Below, one piece after another: positions 1-11,985 of a stretch of DNA of 64,000 nucleotides (the first letter of the stretch is position 1; each line of letters starts with the position of its first letter). The stretch covers positions 27,081,501 to 27,145,500 of the forward strand of contig NC_088340.1 of NCBI RefSeq assembly GCF_036884655.1, read 5' to 3'. The position numbers were made by a program, and so were the translations under genes. The notes under the pieces are model-generated. The model did not search any database and was not told the origin of the DNA. It saw nothing but the letters and a program-made list of their open reading frames with translations. Origin of the DNA: Musa acuminata AAA Group. Its lineage: Eukaryota > Streptophyta > Magnoliopsida > Zingiberales > Musaceae.

Positions 1-1100
1 CCCTAGTGGGTATTGGATCTGCATCCAATAAGACAAGGGCTCCGTCGGATATCTCATATCCGAACCTCTACTCATCGCAATGCCTATCATATGTGTGTGA
101 CCCTCTAGGCCCAATATCGAGCTGGCCGTGAGTCATACCTGTCAGAACTCCTTCTAACTCAGTGAATTATTATCTCTGTAATAATTCACTCGACTCATCG
201 ACTACGGAAGTACTAGGCCACTACGCCGTAGTCCCCAGACGATACAGGGGAATCCAATCCATTGGACCTGTCTGTCCTCAGTTACCATGTACCTATAGTC
301 CCTCATCCATCTAATATCCCAGAGACCGTATATCGAGCATGGTGCTGTCAGACCCATACGGTTTCTACTCGAGTCTCGCTCTAATCGGATTCTCCCGGAG
401 AACTCTTTCTCTCTCAACCCGAATGACCCTGGCCAGGGATTTGTCTGAGCAAGAACACATGGGATATTCCTCTCATGATACCGAGAGTGGATGATCCTCT
501 ATCGACACTCAATAGCCCTCGTAAGGTCGACTACCACTCCCAATGACCAGCTGTACTAGATCTGGGAACAGCCAAACCTATAAGTCTGGTATCAAAGAGT
601 GGAGCACTCATACAGGACATCCTTGGTGTCTCAAGTCTAAGAACCAGATACACCACTAGGACTACGGAATCGTTGTCTGACAATAAGGCATCATCAACCA
701 TCCAGCATTCCGTAAGCGGATCAATCAGTGAACTCATTCTCCAATGAGCACCTGTACTGTATCCCTAGTGTCCCTACACGAGCAGCTATGAGACCAGCTG
801 CATCCATCATATGGACGGGTATACAGCACACCAGTCTATCCGGTTATCACGATGTCCCTCTCGAGTAACCTATGACCGGGATTATTTAGGATATGTGTTT
901 AAAGGTGAATCGATCTCATTATCGTGATCTCATCACGATCCGATTCCCATTGCACAAATCCAAGGACATCACAATATATATGCATTTATGCAATAGTTAT
1001 AAAGTGATATATGCCAAAATATAATAAGAAAAAAGATTCTGTATCAAGTCACACGTGCCATCACTCACGTGATTGGCTTGCTGGGCACTTATGACTAGCA
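1..1100 (-). mobile_element. copia-X LTR, cut by window edge
   Basis: This stretch is nearly identical to 46071-47171 and 53180-54279, the LTRs of the copia element at 45676-54279. It therefore starts about 395 bases inside an LTR and ends at its terminal dinucleotide CA at 1100. By comparison with the complete copy, the element reads on the minus strand. Whether this is a solo LTR or the right end of a full element cannot be told, because the rest lies outside the window. It interrupts a Sirevirus LTR that resumes at 1101. The apparent ORFs within it are not genes. Confidence 0.9.
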
Positions 1101-1761
1101 GGTGGTACCATTGCTAGTACTCTCTGACATTGAGCAATACCATCGCTTGACACTAGGTGGTTCCATCACCTGATATAGTCTTGGAGACTGAGCCGTTGGT
1201 GGTTCCAGAGCCTGGACCGACGATGCCACCGCTTAACCCAACTTTTGGGTCACTGAATGAGCCTTTCACTTGGCCTAAAACAACCAGAATTCAGGCCCAA
1301 TTGGCCCCTAATTGAATTAATATTGTTTCACCCCAAAACCGACTCAATTAGACCTAAAATAACTTAATCTAGACACATGATTATAAGCATGAATCCTATA
1401 TTATCCGGCATGTCATTGGTTCATCCTACGCTTCATCCGATCCTTGGGCGCATCGTCCTCTTTTTCGGTATATTGCCCAATTGGTATATTGACTCCCGTA
1501 ACTTTCAATCTCCTTAGTATAATGTCTGATCATTCGGCTTGATACCCGAACTTATGGCACGAAGTCCTTCTACCGGTACGTCGATCGATCCTCCGGCTCA
1601 ACGTTCAATCTCTTTACATGTTTCACTTCGACCCAACATCTCATTTCTCCTACTTTAATTGATTTTTCTTTTTTAATCCAAGTTAGTCTTGCATCACTTA
1701 AACTACAGATTAGATCATAAACTTATCAATTTATTTCATCATCAAAATCTGAGATTCAATA
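1101..1761 (-). mobile_element. Sire-b LTR fragment, antisense
   Basis: The stretch is the reverse complement of the 5' part of the LTR type seen at 11396 and 30288. It holds part of the GGNGGT-N3-ACCNCC array (about 1101-1235) and ends in the reverse of the LTR start (TATTGAATC, mutated from TGTTGAATC). Just beyond it, at 1762-1785, lies an antisense polypurine tract (reads AGAAAGGGGGATAT on the minus strand), so this is the 3' LTR of a minus-strand element. The LTR's other end is replaced by the copia-X LTR. Confidence 0.8.
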
Positions 1762-2345
1762 ATATCCCCCTTTCTGATGATGATAGCCAATTGATGATGG
1801 AGTTTAAACTAAACTCCCTCTATCAATATGTCATAATTTCAATCATGAATTATATGCAATACATCATATCATTACTTACATCATAAGTTCAAGTAGTGCA
1901 TCCAAACCATCATATATAATAAAATTTCATTATACCATACATGATTATCATCATAGCTTCTCCCCCTTTGTAATCAACAAAAAGGAGAAATGCAACTAGT
2001 CAGTTTTTAAGATATAAAAATTAGTAAAATTTTACTTCTCTTGAGATGTGCAAGATAGCATATTTACTTTTCTTTGTGATGTTCAAGCCAGTAAGTTTCA
2101 TAAAAGAATGCAAGATATTAAATAGCAAGTTTAGATCATTTTAGAACTTACAAGCTAGCAAGTTTTAGATATGTGCAAGTTCAGTAATTCTTTGCTTCTT
2201 GAGATAGGCAAGATAGCACTTTGCTTCTCTTAAGATTGCAAGCTAGCAATTTTTGCTTCCTTTTGTAAGCTAGCAAGTTTTCTTTCCTTGAAATATATAA
2301 GTTAGCAAGACTTTCTCCCCCTTTATTATCGTCAAAGAGAAGGGA
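1762..2345 (-). mobile_element. Sirevirus 3' noncoding region, antisense
   Basis: AT-rich noncoding DNA with degenerate repeats containing GCTAGC and CTTGC, and an antisense polypurine-like motif (CTCCCCCTTT near 1970 and 2322). The same region lies upstream of the 3' LTR in the Sirevirus copies at 16900-17595 and 19100-20760. No protein is encoded. Confidence 0.75.
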
Positions 2346-3027
2346 AGAATATAGGAGTAACCACCTATGTTATGAGTTGACATGGGATCATATATATTAC
2401 TATGTATGAGTTCCAACAACTCTGTGGCTCTCTCTCTAGTATCACTAAATTGAGAGTTGCTTAGTTTCCCACGAAGGTAAAACTCGCAAGTTGCATATGA
2501 CTCGTAGTTGAATAGATCTAGGTATCTATCTTTTAGTAACTTTTGAATCATTTCCTCATGGATATGACCTAACTTACAATGTCATAGATATGCATTATTA
2601 ATCTCATCAAGTTTTCTCTTAGACTCACTTACATTCAGGATATATGGAGCAGTGTCTAGTATAAACGAATTATTATGCAATAATTCCTTTCGTGATGATC
2701 TTATTATCTAATAATATTGAACAACCATTATTCTTAAAAACTAATTTATATCCACTAATTATAAATATAAAATGAAAATAATATTTTTGATAATAGAAGG
2801 AATAAAATAATATGCATCCAATGCAATAATAGCTCCACCAGATAGATGTATGGTGACCTTGCTAATAGCCACTACAATAACTTTTGCTTCATTGCTCAAC
2901 TTGAGGTACATCTTATCTCTCGTCAAGCTCCAAGGTCTTGTTAGAACCTGTAATGAAATGCATATATAATAAGTATTATTGGTATCCAATACCTATCATA
3001 AAATTCTAACAAGTAGAGACTGATAAT
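2346..3027 (-). pseudogene. copia-X pol fragment (protease to integrase start)
   Basis: On the minus strand this matches 49490-50165 of the complete copia-X element: the end of protease, the GAG-pre-integrase domain and the start of the integrase core. The tract starting MIQKLLKD and the ERATELLELIHS motif align with the better copy, but stops and frameshifts break it into pieces (readable at 2270-2551 and 2759-2989). It is joined to Sirevirus DNA at both ends without LTRs, so it is a scrap left by deletion or recombination and not an insertion of its own. Confidence 0.8.
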
Positions 3028-4349
3028 TTGCGAAGGTCAACTGGCCGATTGGGCAATAGGCCGCAAGAGAGTACAATGTGCCGAAGAATCGGACGAAGCG
3101 TCAATGGACCAATGACATGTCGGATGACATGATTCATGCTTAGTAATAATTGTCTAGATCGAAGTGTGTTTTTATGTATGCAGGATTAACTATGATAGCA
3201 ACGCATAAAGCAAAATGAAGTCCCGGAGTTAAGAACACGATTTCGTTGGGAGTTCTAGAGTTCGTCGGAAGTCCGGACGTTCGTCAGAAGTTCTGCCAGA
3301 ATTGACCGAGAAGTCTTGGAACTTGCCAAAAAAGCTCGTTGGAACTCACCAAGAAGATCGTTGTGAAGTCCAGGAGCTTACCGGGAGTCCACCGGAACAT
3401 TGCCAAGAGATCGTCGGAAGTTCGCCAGAAGATCGTTGGAAGAAACCAGACTTATTTTGCTTAGTATATGTCTTAGGAATCATAGTTAGCAGTTGGAATT
3501 GGGAGATAATCCCATCAACTCTATTAGGGGCCAACTGAGCCCGAAGTTGGGCTAGTTTGGGTTGGATTCAAGGCCCAACTAAGATGCTAAAAGCCTAGCC
3601 AATAGTGGCACCACTATGGCCGACGGTGGCACCACCTGGGGAACAGCACCCTAGGAATTCTAGGCGGTGGTATCGCCCAGTGGTAGGGTGCCAAGCGATG
3701 GCACCGCCCTTGTCAAGCAATGGTACCACCCAGTGTCAGATTGACACTAGCGATGGTACCACCCAACCCAAGCGGTGATATCGCCTATACCTAGGAAACC
3801 CGGGATGAGATGTTTTTAGACTCCAAGTTTGAATCAATTTGAGGCCTATAAATATCCATCTCATCCCTGATTAAACTACACAAGCATAGAGAATTTAAAA
3901 AGGGAAAAATGTTGTTGTAATCTCTTGTGAGAATCATTCTCTTCTAGTCTAAGTATTAAAATAGTTTGAGAGAGGAGTGAGTGCTTGTAAAGGTTATCTC
4001 CTAAACCTGTGAAAAGGAGAAGAGGGGTGTAAAATGGAGGTTGATCTTCGCCTATTAAAGGAAGATCGATAGTGGATGCCGGTGGCTTCGACGGAAGAGG
4101 AATCGGTGGAGTGGATGTAGGTCACGACGATCGAACCACTATAAAAATCCGGTTTGCCTTTATTTTGAGCAATTTACTTTTATAAGCATTGCCTCCCATC
4201 CTTACTATGCTTTTACTATGCCTATACTGGCATATGCTTTCAAGTTTTCGAAATCGATTTTATCGTACGAAACGAAAAAATTTCAGAACTGACGTTTTTA
4301 CGGCTGCACTAATTCACCCTCACCTCTTAGTATCGACTCATTCCTAATA
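3028..4349 (+). mobile_element. Sire-a LTR, 5' truncated
   Basis: It matches the LTR at 13045-14521 from about 250 bases inside its 5' end. It contains the CGGAAG-rich array (3240-3450), palindromic GGNGGT-N3-ACCNCC units (about 3605-3790), a TATA box at 3847-3854 (TATAAATA), and the terminal CCTAATA (mutated CCTAACA) at 4349. The primer binding site that should follow is decayed. The missing 5' end is replaced by the copia-X pol scrap. Confidence 0.85.
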
Positions 4350-4525
4350 GTTTGTAAAATATGCATGTTTTTCTCATTTGGTTTAACACCCAAGAGAAAT
4401 AACTCTTTTTGGTTTTCAAGAGGGTCACTTTCTCATTCGTCCTCCTATGTTCAATGGGACGGGCTACACATATTGAAAAACTCGAATGAGAGTTTTCTTA
4501 CTTTCGTTGAATCTCAATTTATGAA
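4350..4525 (+). pseudogene. Sirevirus gag start remnant
   Basis: After the LTR the leader and first codons of gag are still readable by comparison with 14524-14700: the LTR-proximal CAAGAGAAATAACTC leader and the MFNGTDYTYWK-like region appear with stops and substitutions. The reading breaks off at a TA/TG microsatellite. Nothing functional is encoded. Confidence 0.7.
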
Positions 4526-4624
4526 TATATATATATATGTACATGTACATATGCATATGTACATGTACATATACATATGCATATGTATATATGTATATGT
4601 ATACATATGCATATGTATATGTAC

Positions 4625-4690
<66 letters not shown>
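4526..4690. repeat. Compound TA/TG microsatellite
   Basis: The 5' half mixes ATAT, GTACAT and GCATAT steps. The 3' half (about 4631-4690) is an uninterrupted run of AT dinucleotides. Open frames across it only encode alternating tyrosine-isoleucine or methionine-histidine and are artefacts. Confidence 0.97.
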
Positions 4691-4695
<5 letters not shown>

Positions 4696-5190
4696 TCGGG
4701 CTTATGACTCATTTTGGAGACTCTTCGATGCATGCACACGTTGGCATTCAACACAAGAAATAAGTAGGTATTATTTACGAGTGCAGACGTTGACGTAACT
4801 GGTTTGTACGAGCGAGACTCTTCTAATCAACCCATGCGGTCGATATCATCTGTCCATCCCGTAACTACATTTGACATAATTGGTATCACTTGGCTACCTT
4901 CAGCGACACGTCAGGTCGGCTACTAGTGCCTATGGATTGCCTTGACTACCTCTTACACCAATTATCTATCTACCTATATATATATATATATATAACAGAC
5001 CAAAAAAGATAATATTAACCGATTATTATAGAGGAGAAAGAGAAAAAAGTCTTAAGTTTGTTTCACATATGTTTGCGACAGAAATCAAAATAGCACTAAC
5101 AACGGAGTTTCGGAGAAATCAATCAGGAATTTATTACGCCCACTCTAATAATTATAGCTCGTTAACGCTCGGCTGGCTTTGGCTGCTTTA
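4691..5190. other. Intergenic DNA 3' of the LURP-one-related gene
   Basis: I see no gene here. A short TA run lies at about 4974-4993. This side is downstream of the minus-strand gene that ends at 5191, so its 3' untranslated region and polyadenylation site should fall here. I could not place them. Confidence 0.5.
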
Positions 5191-5968
5191 TCATGGCGAC
5201 GGGCTGGCCATTGCATCGTCGATTACGTCGTCATCGTCGCCGCTTATCCGGTCGAGTACTATGATGAGACCCATAGCAAACGCTGCGTCGCAGCGAGGCC
5301 CAAGGCAGAGAGAGAACACATCCCTCCCCAGCACAACGTGGGAGCATGCGTCTACCTTACGCTTAATCTCCGCCACCATCACCACCGCTCCTTTCCCCCC
5401 TCCACCACTCTCGTAGAACACGCGGCAGCACCGCTTCGGGAAGGACCCTTCGATGCGGTACTCCTCTTCCTCGTCCTCCCCCTCCTCCTCCGAACCGCCG
5501 CAGGAGTGCACCTCCACCGCAAAGCCACTTCGGTCGCTGCCGAAAATGGAGGACCTCCGCACCGCGAACAGCGGCTTCTGCCCCTCGCTCCTCTCCCCCA
5601 GGAATGCCTCCCACCGGTGATGCAAACTCGGCCACTGCAGGCGTCTCGCAAGAAGAAACCCCCATATGATCGCACACAAGAAGTAGAGGAGGAGTGAGGG
5701 CGAAGAGTTAATCGAGGGGATTGATTACCCGTGCACCTACCTTGCGGCGGAGAGTAAGGATGGGATCACCGGATGGATCCATGAGCAGAAGCGGCTGGTC
5801 GGCGAAAGCGGGTCCGCCTCGGGCATAGGTGTCCACCCGGAAGACCAAATCTCCGGTTATGTGGTCGTAGACGGCGAATCCGTCTCCAGGAAAGAAGAGG
5901 GATGTCTTCCGGACCGTCAACTCCCGTTCCTCCTCGCTGCAAAATCTCTCTCCAACTATCGCCACCAT
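5191..5968 (-). CDS. LURP-one-related (LOR) family protein, 2 exons
   Basis: Exon 1 is 5968-5741 (76 codons), the intron 5740-5635 (106 bp, GT-AG, phase 0), exon 2 5634-5191 including the stop, giving 223 residues. The usual length for the family is about 200-220. Exon 1 has the family's LTVRKTSLF opening (near residue 17) and the VFRVD and ILTLRRK strands. The join reads RRK-WPSLHHRWEAF, exactly at the conserved block. Exon 2 continues with PLFAVRRSS, a basic EIKRKVDA segment, and the DVFSLCL...AFAMGLIIVLD ending. A glycine- and glutamate-rich loop lies in the middle. LOR proteins have a Tubby C-terminal-like beta-barrel fold. Arabidopsis LURP1 is needed for full resistance to a downy mildew, but most members have no known biochemical role. 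The start has no upstream competitor in frame. The coding sequence is GC-rich and intact. Confidence 0.88.
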
Positions 5969-7392
5969 AGCGCGAGCAAGCGTGTCGGGAGGTGGCTATG
6001 GATTCAGAAGCGCAAGGAGTGGGGGGGGGGGGGGGGGGCGGGGGGTAAGAATATCTACTCACAGACGATCAATTATATGATCCAGATAACAGGAAAGGAG
6101 GGGGAAGGGAGTAAGCACAAGTGTGTGGTGTCGATGTTTCGAGATGTGTGGTACGGTGACCGACCCCTGCCGTCAGCATCAACACACCGCTCACGATATG
6201 GTTTCATCTCTTTGATCTTTTTTCTATGGTTTCTCCAGCGCAACCACGGCCCCTTTATTCACCGCGTTGGAGATCATACGGTCCACCATTCATCTCCACA
6301 TGCCCGCGCGGGCTTGCCGCCTTGTACAGGCTGCACTTGCACGTGAGGTAGCTGTTTGACGGGGAGGGGCATCCCACGGGAATGGCGTGGATGTGTGAAT
6401 CCAAGATCACGTGGATACACCTCGTGTAACGATGTGTACGTTGAATCCACAAAATTAAATATGATCTTACAAAAATTCAAAAATCCTCGTCAACCAAAAA
6501 CTCAATGTCGTAAGTAGATTTAAATTATTTATGATTAAAAAAAAATTAAATGAGATTAGACTATTTAATATTTTTAAAATATATGAAATGAGATTTTAAA
6601 CTTTTAATCTTTAATAGATATATCACTATCAAATCAAATTATTTATTATTTAAATGCATAATGAAACATGTAAGTCAAGGTAAATAATTTAAATTCTTTA
6701 TATGAGATCATAATAAAAAAAACATGATCTTTTTTTTTTATTCGTTGGTCAACCATGTAGATCCTCGTTATATACTGACGTTGAAATTTCTATGACGTCG
6801 GAGAACTAGTTCGTTCACTTTCTCCAGCCACACCTTTCTCTTCCACAGCAAATGCCTCATTTATGACCCTCTTTTTTTTTTTCTCTCTATATAAAAAGTG
6901 AAATCTATTAGTATACGAAATACAAAAAAGGTTCTTTCATTATGATTACCATTTTCTAAAAGAAAAAAAAATGGAATGGTTTGATCCCTCCGTTATACAG
7001 AATGAAAAGCTCATAGCTCTTGATACATTGTTAGGTGTTAATACTTTCCCATCGAAATCAAACCTCGTTATTCTGTCCAAATTACGAGATGCAGCCAAAT
7101 TAGATCCGCTTTCTCTGCCTCCTATATTTAGAGTTGATAAAATACATGTCACTGTAGCATTTAAATACACAAGAAATAACTCCCGACCAACTGCTCTGAT
7201 ATATATAACCAGAAAAAGAGAAAGAATGAAGAATTCGTTTGCTTGAATGGTCAAGTTATTTGGGGTGCATTCCATGTGTATTCTTTTCTTTGAGGACTTT
7301 TACAGCAAATTAAAAGTGTTTTTCTTTTTATAAACAAACATATATGGATGAATTAGATTTTCCCTTCAATGCTGTAATGATCAAAACATTCC
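5969..7392. other. Intergenic DNA between the two host genes
   Basis: This stretch is the upstream region of the LOR gene and the downstream region of the polygalacturonase gene, both on the minus strand. Open frames of 91 and 109 codons overlap on opposite strands at 6946-7275. I recognise neither and see no splice context or family motif, so I do not call them genes. The 6480-6760 stretch is very AT-rich and featureless. Confidence 0.5.
6021..6045. repeat. Poly-G tract (G18-C-G6)
   Basis: Eighteen guanines, one cytosine, then six guanines lie about 55 bases upstream of the LOR start codon, in its likely 5' leader. On the gene's strand it is a cytosine run. The length may be affected by sequencing error. 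Confidence 0.9.
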
Positions 7393-10300
7393 CTATGCAA
7401 CCTCCACTTTCTTGCTCGAACCAACATTCTGATTGATGAGACCGACGACAGCTCTCGTCAGACAAGAAGGTGGATTCACCAAACCAGAACTGAAGCCTGA
7501 TGCTTTCCAACAATAAGCCGATGCATTGCCGCCGGATTCCAGTGACATGTTAATGTCCTGTAGATATATTTTCTCACATGGAGAACTGTCGCTGCAAGAA
7601 AATTTTATTGCATCCTTTGTTGTCGATGTTCCCTTAATTTCAATGAAAGAAATCTGATGCACCTTCACAGCAGACGTCTGCATTCATCGAACATCAATCT
7701 TCATCACTAGTTTCTTTGAATCATAATATGCAAAAAATTTGAAACTCAGATTCCCATACCTGATTTTGGCACTGACGTGAAGAATCGCAGTAGTACTGAT
7801 CAATTATTATTGGGTTGGAAACATTGCTCATCCGGATACCACGGAAAACTATTTTGCGAGCATAACCACTACCACCCTATTCAGTAACGTAATACATGTT
7901 TGAATGCTGCTGAATACTTATTTGCATACAAGTCAGAAGGACCAGGAGGCTACCTGCCATGTCTTGATCCTTACACCATTTTCGGTGTTTGAAATCAAGC
8001 TATTCTCCACTTTTACATCATGTACTTGGGAATAAGAATTTGATTTGCCAAGACTTCCGATACTGATGGCAAGTAGCAAGTAACAATGAAATGTTTGACA
8101 CTGAAATATGGCAAGCTACTTTTTCTGATCTTACCTAATACCATGACCAGGTCCACAGATGATATTTATCACTCGGATATTGGAAGAATTGCCGACGATG
8201 GAGATGCAGTCATCCCCTGAAATGAAAATATAAGTGCTGCGTTTGCCAGCGGGTGGTCAATGACATGATGTTTAAAAGAAAATAAACACGATAATACTAC
8301 GGACAATAATTGTTGGTTGAAAATATAACATAACTCATTATTGGAAAAGAATATTAAGATAAAAGGTTCACTGAGGCCGTGAGTTCGCCAATGAGCACGA
8401 TAAATGTTCTGTTTACACTGACTCCTAGTAGTTGATAATTTGTTTATCGATCAGTACTTATATCAGTTGACAATATTCAACTTATGATTTTTCTCCTTTA
8501 CACCTAATGCATGGTGATGGCTTGTGAATTAGCAAAACTCAACTTAGGATCAACACAAAACTACAACAATGGATGAATCAGAGCACGAAAGCTAAGCTAT
8601 TCAAGACAGTATAGGACAGCCCAATGCACGCAACTCAAGACAGATGCGCCGTTCAAAGATCTGGATGGAATATCATGTTAATTATTCATAACAGAACAAT
8701 AATATGTCCGATCAATTTTAACCCAGAATAAAAAAATGGAATATATGTTATTGAAAATGTTTGGTCTTTCGATGTACCATCTGAAAGGCGAGAAACTCGA
8801 AGATGAACAGAAAAAGGAAAGGGAAAAAAAAAAAAGCAGAAGAAGGTAACACTGCAAATAGACACAGTGGAACGGACCTGCCCTTATAGTGCTGTCCTCA
8901 ACCAAGGTGGCAATGGATCCACTTATATGGATTCCATCAGTGTTAGGGCTCTCAGCAGGTGCAGTCACCTTCAACCTAGATGCACGAACATGAGAACATG
9001 AGGTGAATGCAATATGCATCTGTTGACCATTCAATACAGTCAAATCACGGATGGCAACGTGCTTGCTCCGATGAAAAGTAATTGCCTGCATCATCATAAA
9101 TGTGATTGCTCTTTTCTAGTGAAAAGGTAAGCGAATTAGCGCAAGGGATGCTACCAACTTCGCAAATCCAATGGAATCGAAGAGGAACTAACCGTTGGGG
9201 CGTGTCGGCAAGGCTGCATATATAATATGAAATAGATTTAGGTTCTCTTGTCTAAGTAACAAATGCATGCTAACTAATATTATGAGCGAGAAAGGAATGT
9301 ATATGTTACATATGTGGTGTTCCTTTTGCAAGATCGTGACCACCAGTTGTGTCCCTTGCCGTCAAGGGTTCCACCACCGCGTACTACTATTTGTTTAATC
9401 CCATGGAAGTAAATCCACTTACGAGGATCAAGCCCATCCCAAATGTCAGGATCTGAAGGAGCAATTATAGTTCCTGAGATCTACTTACAGAAGGCACCAA
9501 ATTAGTCAAGTCATTCAACAAGGAAAAAAAAAAAAAAAAAAAACAAAAAACAAAAGAAAGAAAAGAAAACCCTGCGGCAGTACCACTTTCCAAACCCAGA
9601 GACCTACCGACACTGTAATCTTTGAGTTACAAGGGCCGGCTAAGTTAATTGGCTTGATCAAATAAACTCTTCTTGCAGGAAACTTAATTTCTACATGCAG
9701 TGGTGAAGAACAAGCATAGTCCCATGCATACTTGAAGGCCTAATATTCAACAGAAAGTGTAATTAATAAAAGCCATTTGAATGTATTTGGAATCTCAAGT
9801 AAAGATGACAAGAGACCAAAAACTTATTGAAGAACATTTTAATGAGAATATATGAGCTTTGCAGAACTGATTCAGTTTAGTTTCATCAAACACCTGAAAT
9901 GCATATAGAGGAGCTCCCATATCCTCTTTCATCTTAAAGAAGACAAAATATCAAACTTGTCTTATTTATTGTCTTAGTGTGCGCATTGTCAGAATAAGAT
10001 GTTCAAATTGATGTAAGGACTTCCTCTGTTTTTCGTACTGTGTTGAGCGAGATTCAATGTAATGGTTTTTCCTGTAATCGCGTGTAGCCTACCCTTCTTT
10101 TTTCCACCATTCACGCAGTGGGGCATCATCTTGGCTTACCATCCAATCATGGCATTAGTAAATTTCTTGCGTATTGCTGCTTCCTGAATCAATCGTCGGT
10201 TCCTTACTGACTGTCGACGAATGAACGAACGAATGGAAGTCCTTTTTAGTAGAACTCACAGAATTGGGCATTTTCCTTTTCACTCCTCCGAACTACCAAA

Positions 10301-10700
10301 GCTACCTATATATTAATCTATAGGAAAACAATAGCTGGAGAATCGGCGTAAAAGAAAACAATCGATCAATAATTTCTGTGAAATCTATCGATTGTCTAGC
10401 TAGGTTGAGTTTCAGATTAAACGCATCATTCTAGATTTTAGATAAGAACATACATACCAGGGTGTCGTCGTCGAATCCATTGCCTTTGGCTCCGAATTCA
10501 TTCACAGAGATGACGACCTTTGTCTTGTGGTCTGCCGAGCGGGGAAGTTGTATGAGCGAGGACGACTCCGGTAGTCCTTTTGCGCGACCGATCATGATTG
10601 GGTACAACAAGAGGAGGATTGCGGCAATAACAGATCGAGAGGTGGCGTCTTTGCTAGATGATCTGTTCCGGACAAAAATAACATATTGATCATCCACCAT
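7393..10700 (-). CDS. Polygalacturonase (glycoside hydrolase family 28), 9 exons
   Basis: Exons on the minus strand: 10700-10458, 9739-9608, 9480-9310, 9213-9193, 9085-8878, 8216-8135, 8062-7954, 7876-7760, 7677-7393. All introns are GT-AG and the joined frame is open for 455 residues. The enzyme hydrolyses alpha-1,4-galacturonan in cell-wall pectin. All four family motifs are present: NTDG (about 237-240), GDDC (259-262), GHG (282-284) and RIK (317-319), including the three catalytic aspartates and the histidine. The amino end has a hydrophobic stretch (about 24-38, VIAAILLLLYPIM) expected to send it to the secretory pathway, then NEFGAKGNG, where the beta-helix begins. The start chosen is the first ATG (10700), in a good context (GCCATGG). 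In-frame GTG codons upstream are not starts. Exon 4 is only 21 bp. Which pectin subclass it cuts, and whether endo or exo, cannot be read here. Confidence 0.93.
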
Positions 10701-11395
10701 GGCCACCACCACCACAACTTCGGGTCGGGATGGGATTTCTGCGGTTGTGAGGGGTAGCGAGCCAAGGGAGGAAAGAACATCCGTTGTCTGTAAATTAGCT
10801 CAGGCAGGTACTCCATCGGTCGGAAGAGACTCATCAATATGGGCAGTTACGTCGACGAAGTTGCGCAGATGGGGAGGGGATGGGATCCGTACTCGGTACT
10901 TGGATCGACGGACGGATGATAGATGAGGAGCATCGGACGCAAGTGCACCGCCGCGTGGAAAACGATTGATTCGCCGCTTGATTCGGCCCATCACGATGAC
11001 GCTGGATTAAGTTGAGGTTGACCGGTCTCTGCTCCTCCTCTCGTCTCCTCTTCTTCCCCACGAATTGAATGAGGTCGGTGCATCTGCAACGTTGTTGCGG
11101 GATAGCTCTTTTATTACACGTGGCAGCACTCGATTTGAAACTATTGTTCTCATCTTCTACGTCGAGTAAATCTCTTTTTTTTTTTTTTTTTTAAGTAAAA
11201 AAAAGGTCTTAATAAGAAAGAGCAAAATCAAACACTTGCACAAGCGTTGTCTCATTTCTAGTGAGCATTTTAAAATTTCAAAAACTATTGTCACCGGGAT
11301 AAGAAATATTGCCATGAGAATAAGTCCACGAGAAAGATTTATAAATATTTTGAGATTCATATAGATGGTGTCACAAGGATAAGGAATGTTATTAC
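10701..11395. promoter_or_regulatory. Upstream region of the polygalacturonase gene
   Basis: The stretch upstream of the minus-strand start holds GC-rich open frames (10834-11061 and neighbours) with no recognisable product. A G-box core (CACGTG) lies at 11117-11122, about 420 bases upstream of the ATG. A poly-T/poly-A tract occupies about 11172-11205. I could not place a TATA box with confidence. Confidence 0.4.
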
Positions 11396-11985
11396 TGTTG
11401 AATTTTCAATTTTGATGATGAACTCAGTTAATGAGTTTTGATCTAATCTGTGTTTTGAGTAATGTAGGACTAGCTTCGATCAAGGAGAGACAAATTGATT
11501 AAAGCAGGAGGAATCAGATATTGGGCCGGAGTGAACATGTCAGAAGATTGGACGTCGAGCCGGAGGATCGATCGACGTGTTGGCAGAAGGCTTCATGCCG
11601 TAAATTCGGGCATCAAGCCGAAGTATCGAACATTGCACTAAGGAGATTAGAAGTTGCAGGAGTCAACATGCCGATTGGGCAATATGCCTAAGGAGAGGAT
11701 GATGCGTCGAAAGATTGGACGAGCGTTGTATGAACCAATGACATGCCGGACAAAGGATTCATGCTTTGTAATCATTTGCCTAAGATCGAAGTAGTTTAGG
11801 GGGCTAATTGAGTTAGCTTTTGGTGTAATCATGTTAACTCGATTAGGGGCCAATTGGGACTGATTTGAGCTCATTGGGAGGCTCATTCAGTGACCCAAAA
11901 GTTGGGTCAGGTGGTGGCATCGCTAGAACAGGTGGTGGAACCGCTTGTGAGTTGGAAAACTCGAAAAACTCAATCTCCGAGACTG
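11396..11985 (+). mobile_element. Sire-b LTR, 3' truncated
   Basis: It begins TGTTGAATTTTC and follows the LTR at 30288 through the AAGATTGGACGTCGAGCC region and the first GGTGG-type palindromes. It stops near 11985, just where the array should continue. What follows is Sirevirus internal DNA in the opposite orientation. This LTR and that at 30288-31392 could be the two ends of one old element later split by two insertions. Confidence 0.75.

Noticed and set aside
202..737. Open frames repeated at 46271 and 53706
   Set aside because: They lie within the copia-X LTR and are antisense or noncoding; they recur only because the LTR recurs.
4464..4798. Open frames of 60-132 codons across the microsatellite
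   Set aside because: They encode only tyrosine-isoleucine and methionine-histidine alternation from TA/TG repeats and exist on both strands.
6946..7275. Possible small gene between LOR and polygalacturonase
   Set aside because: Two overlapping frames on opposite strands, no recognised domain, no splice context. I could not decide for either.
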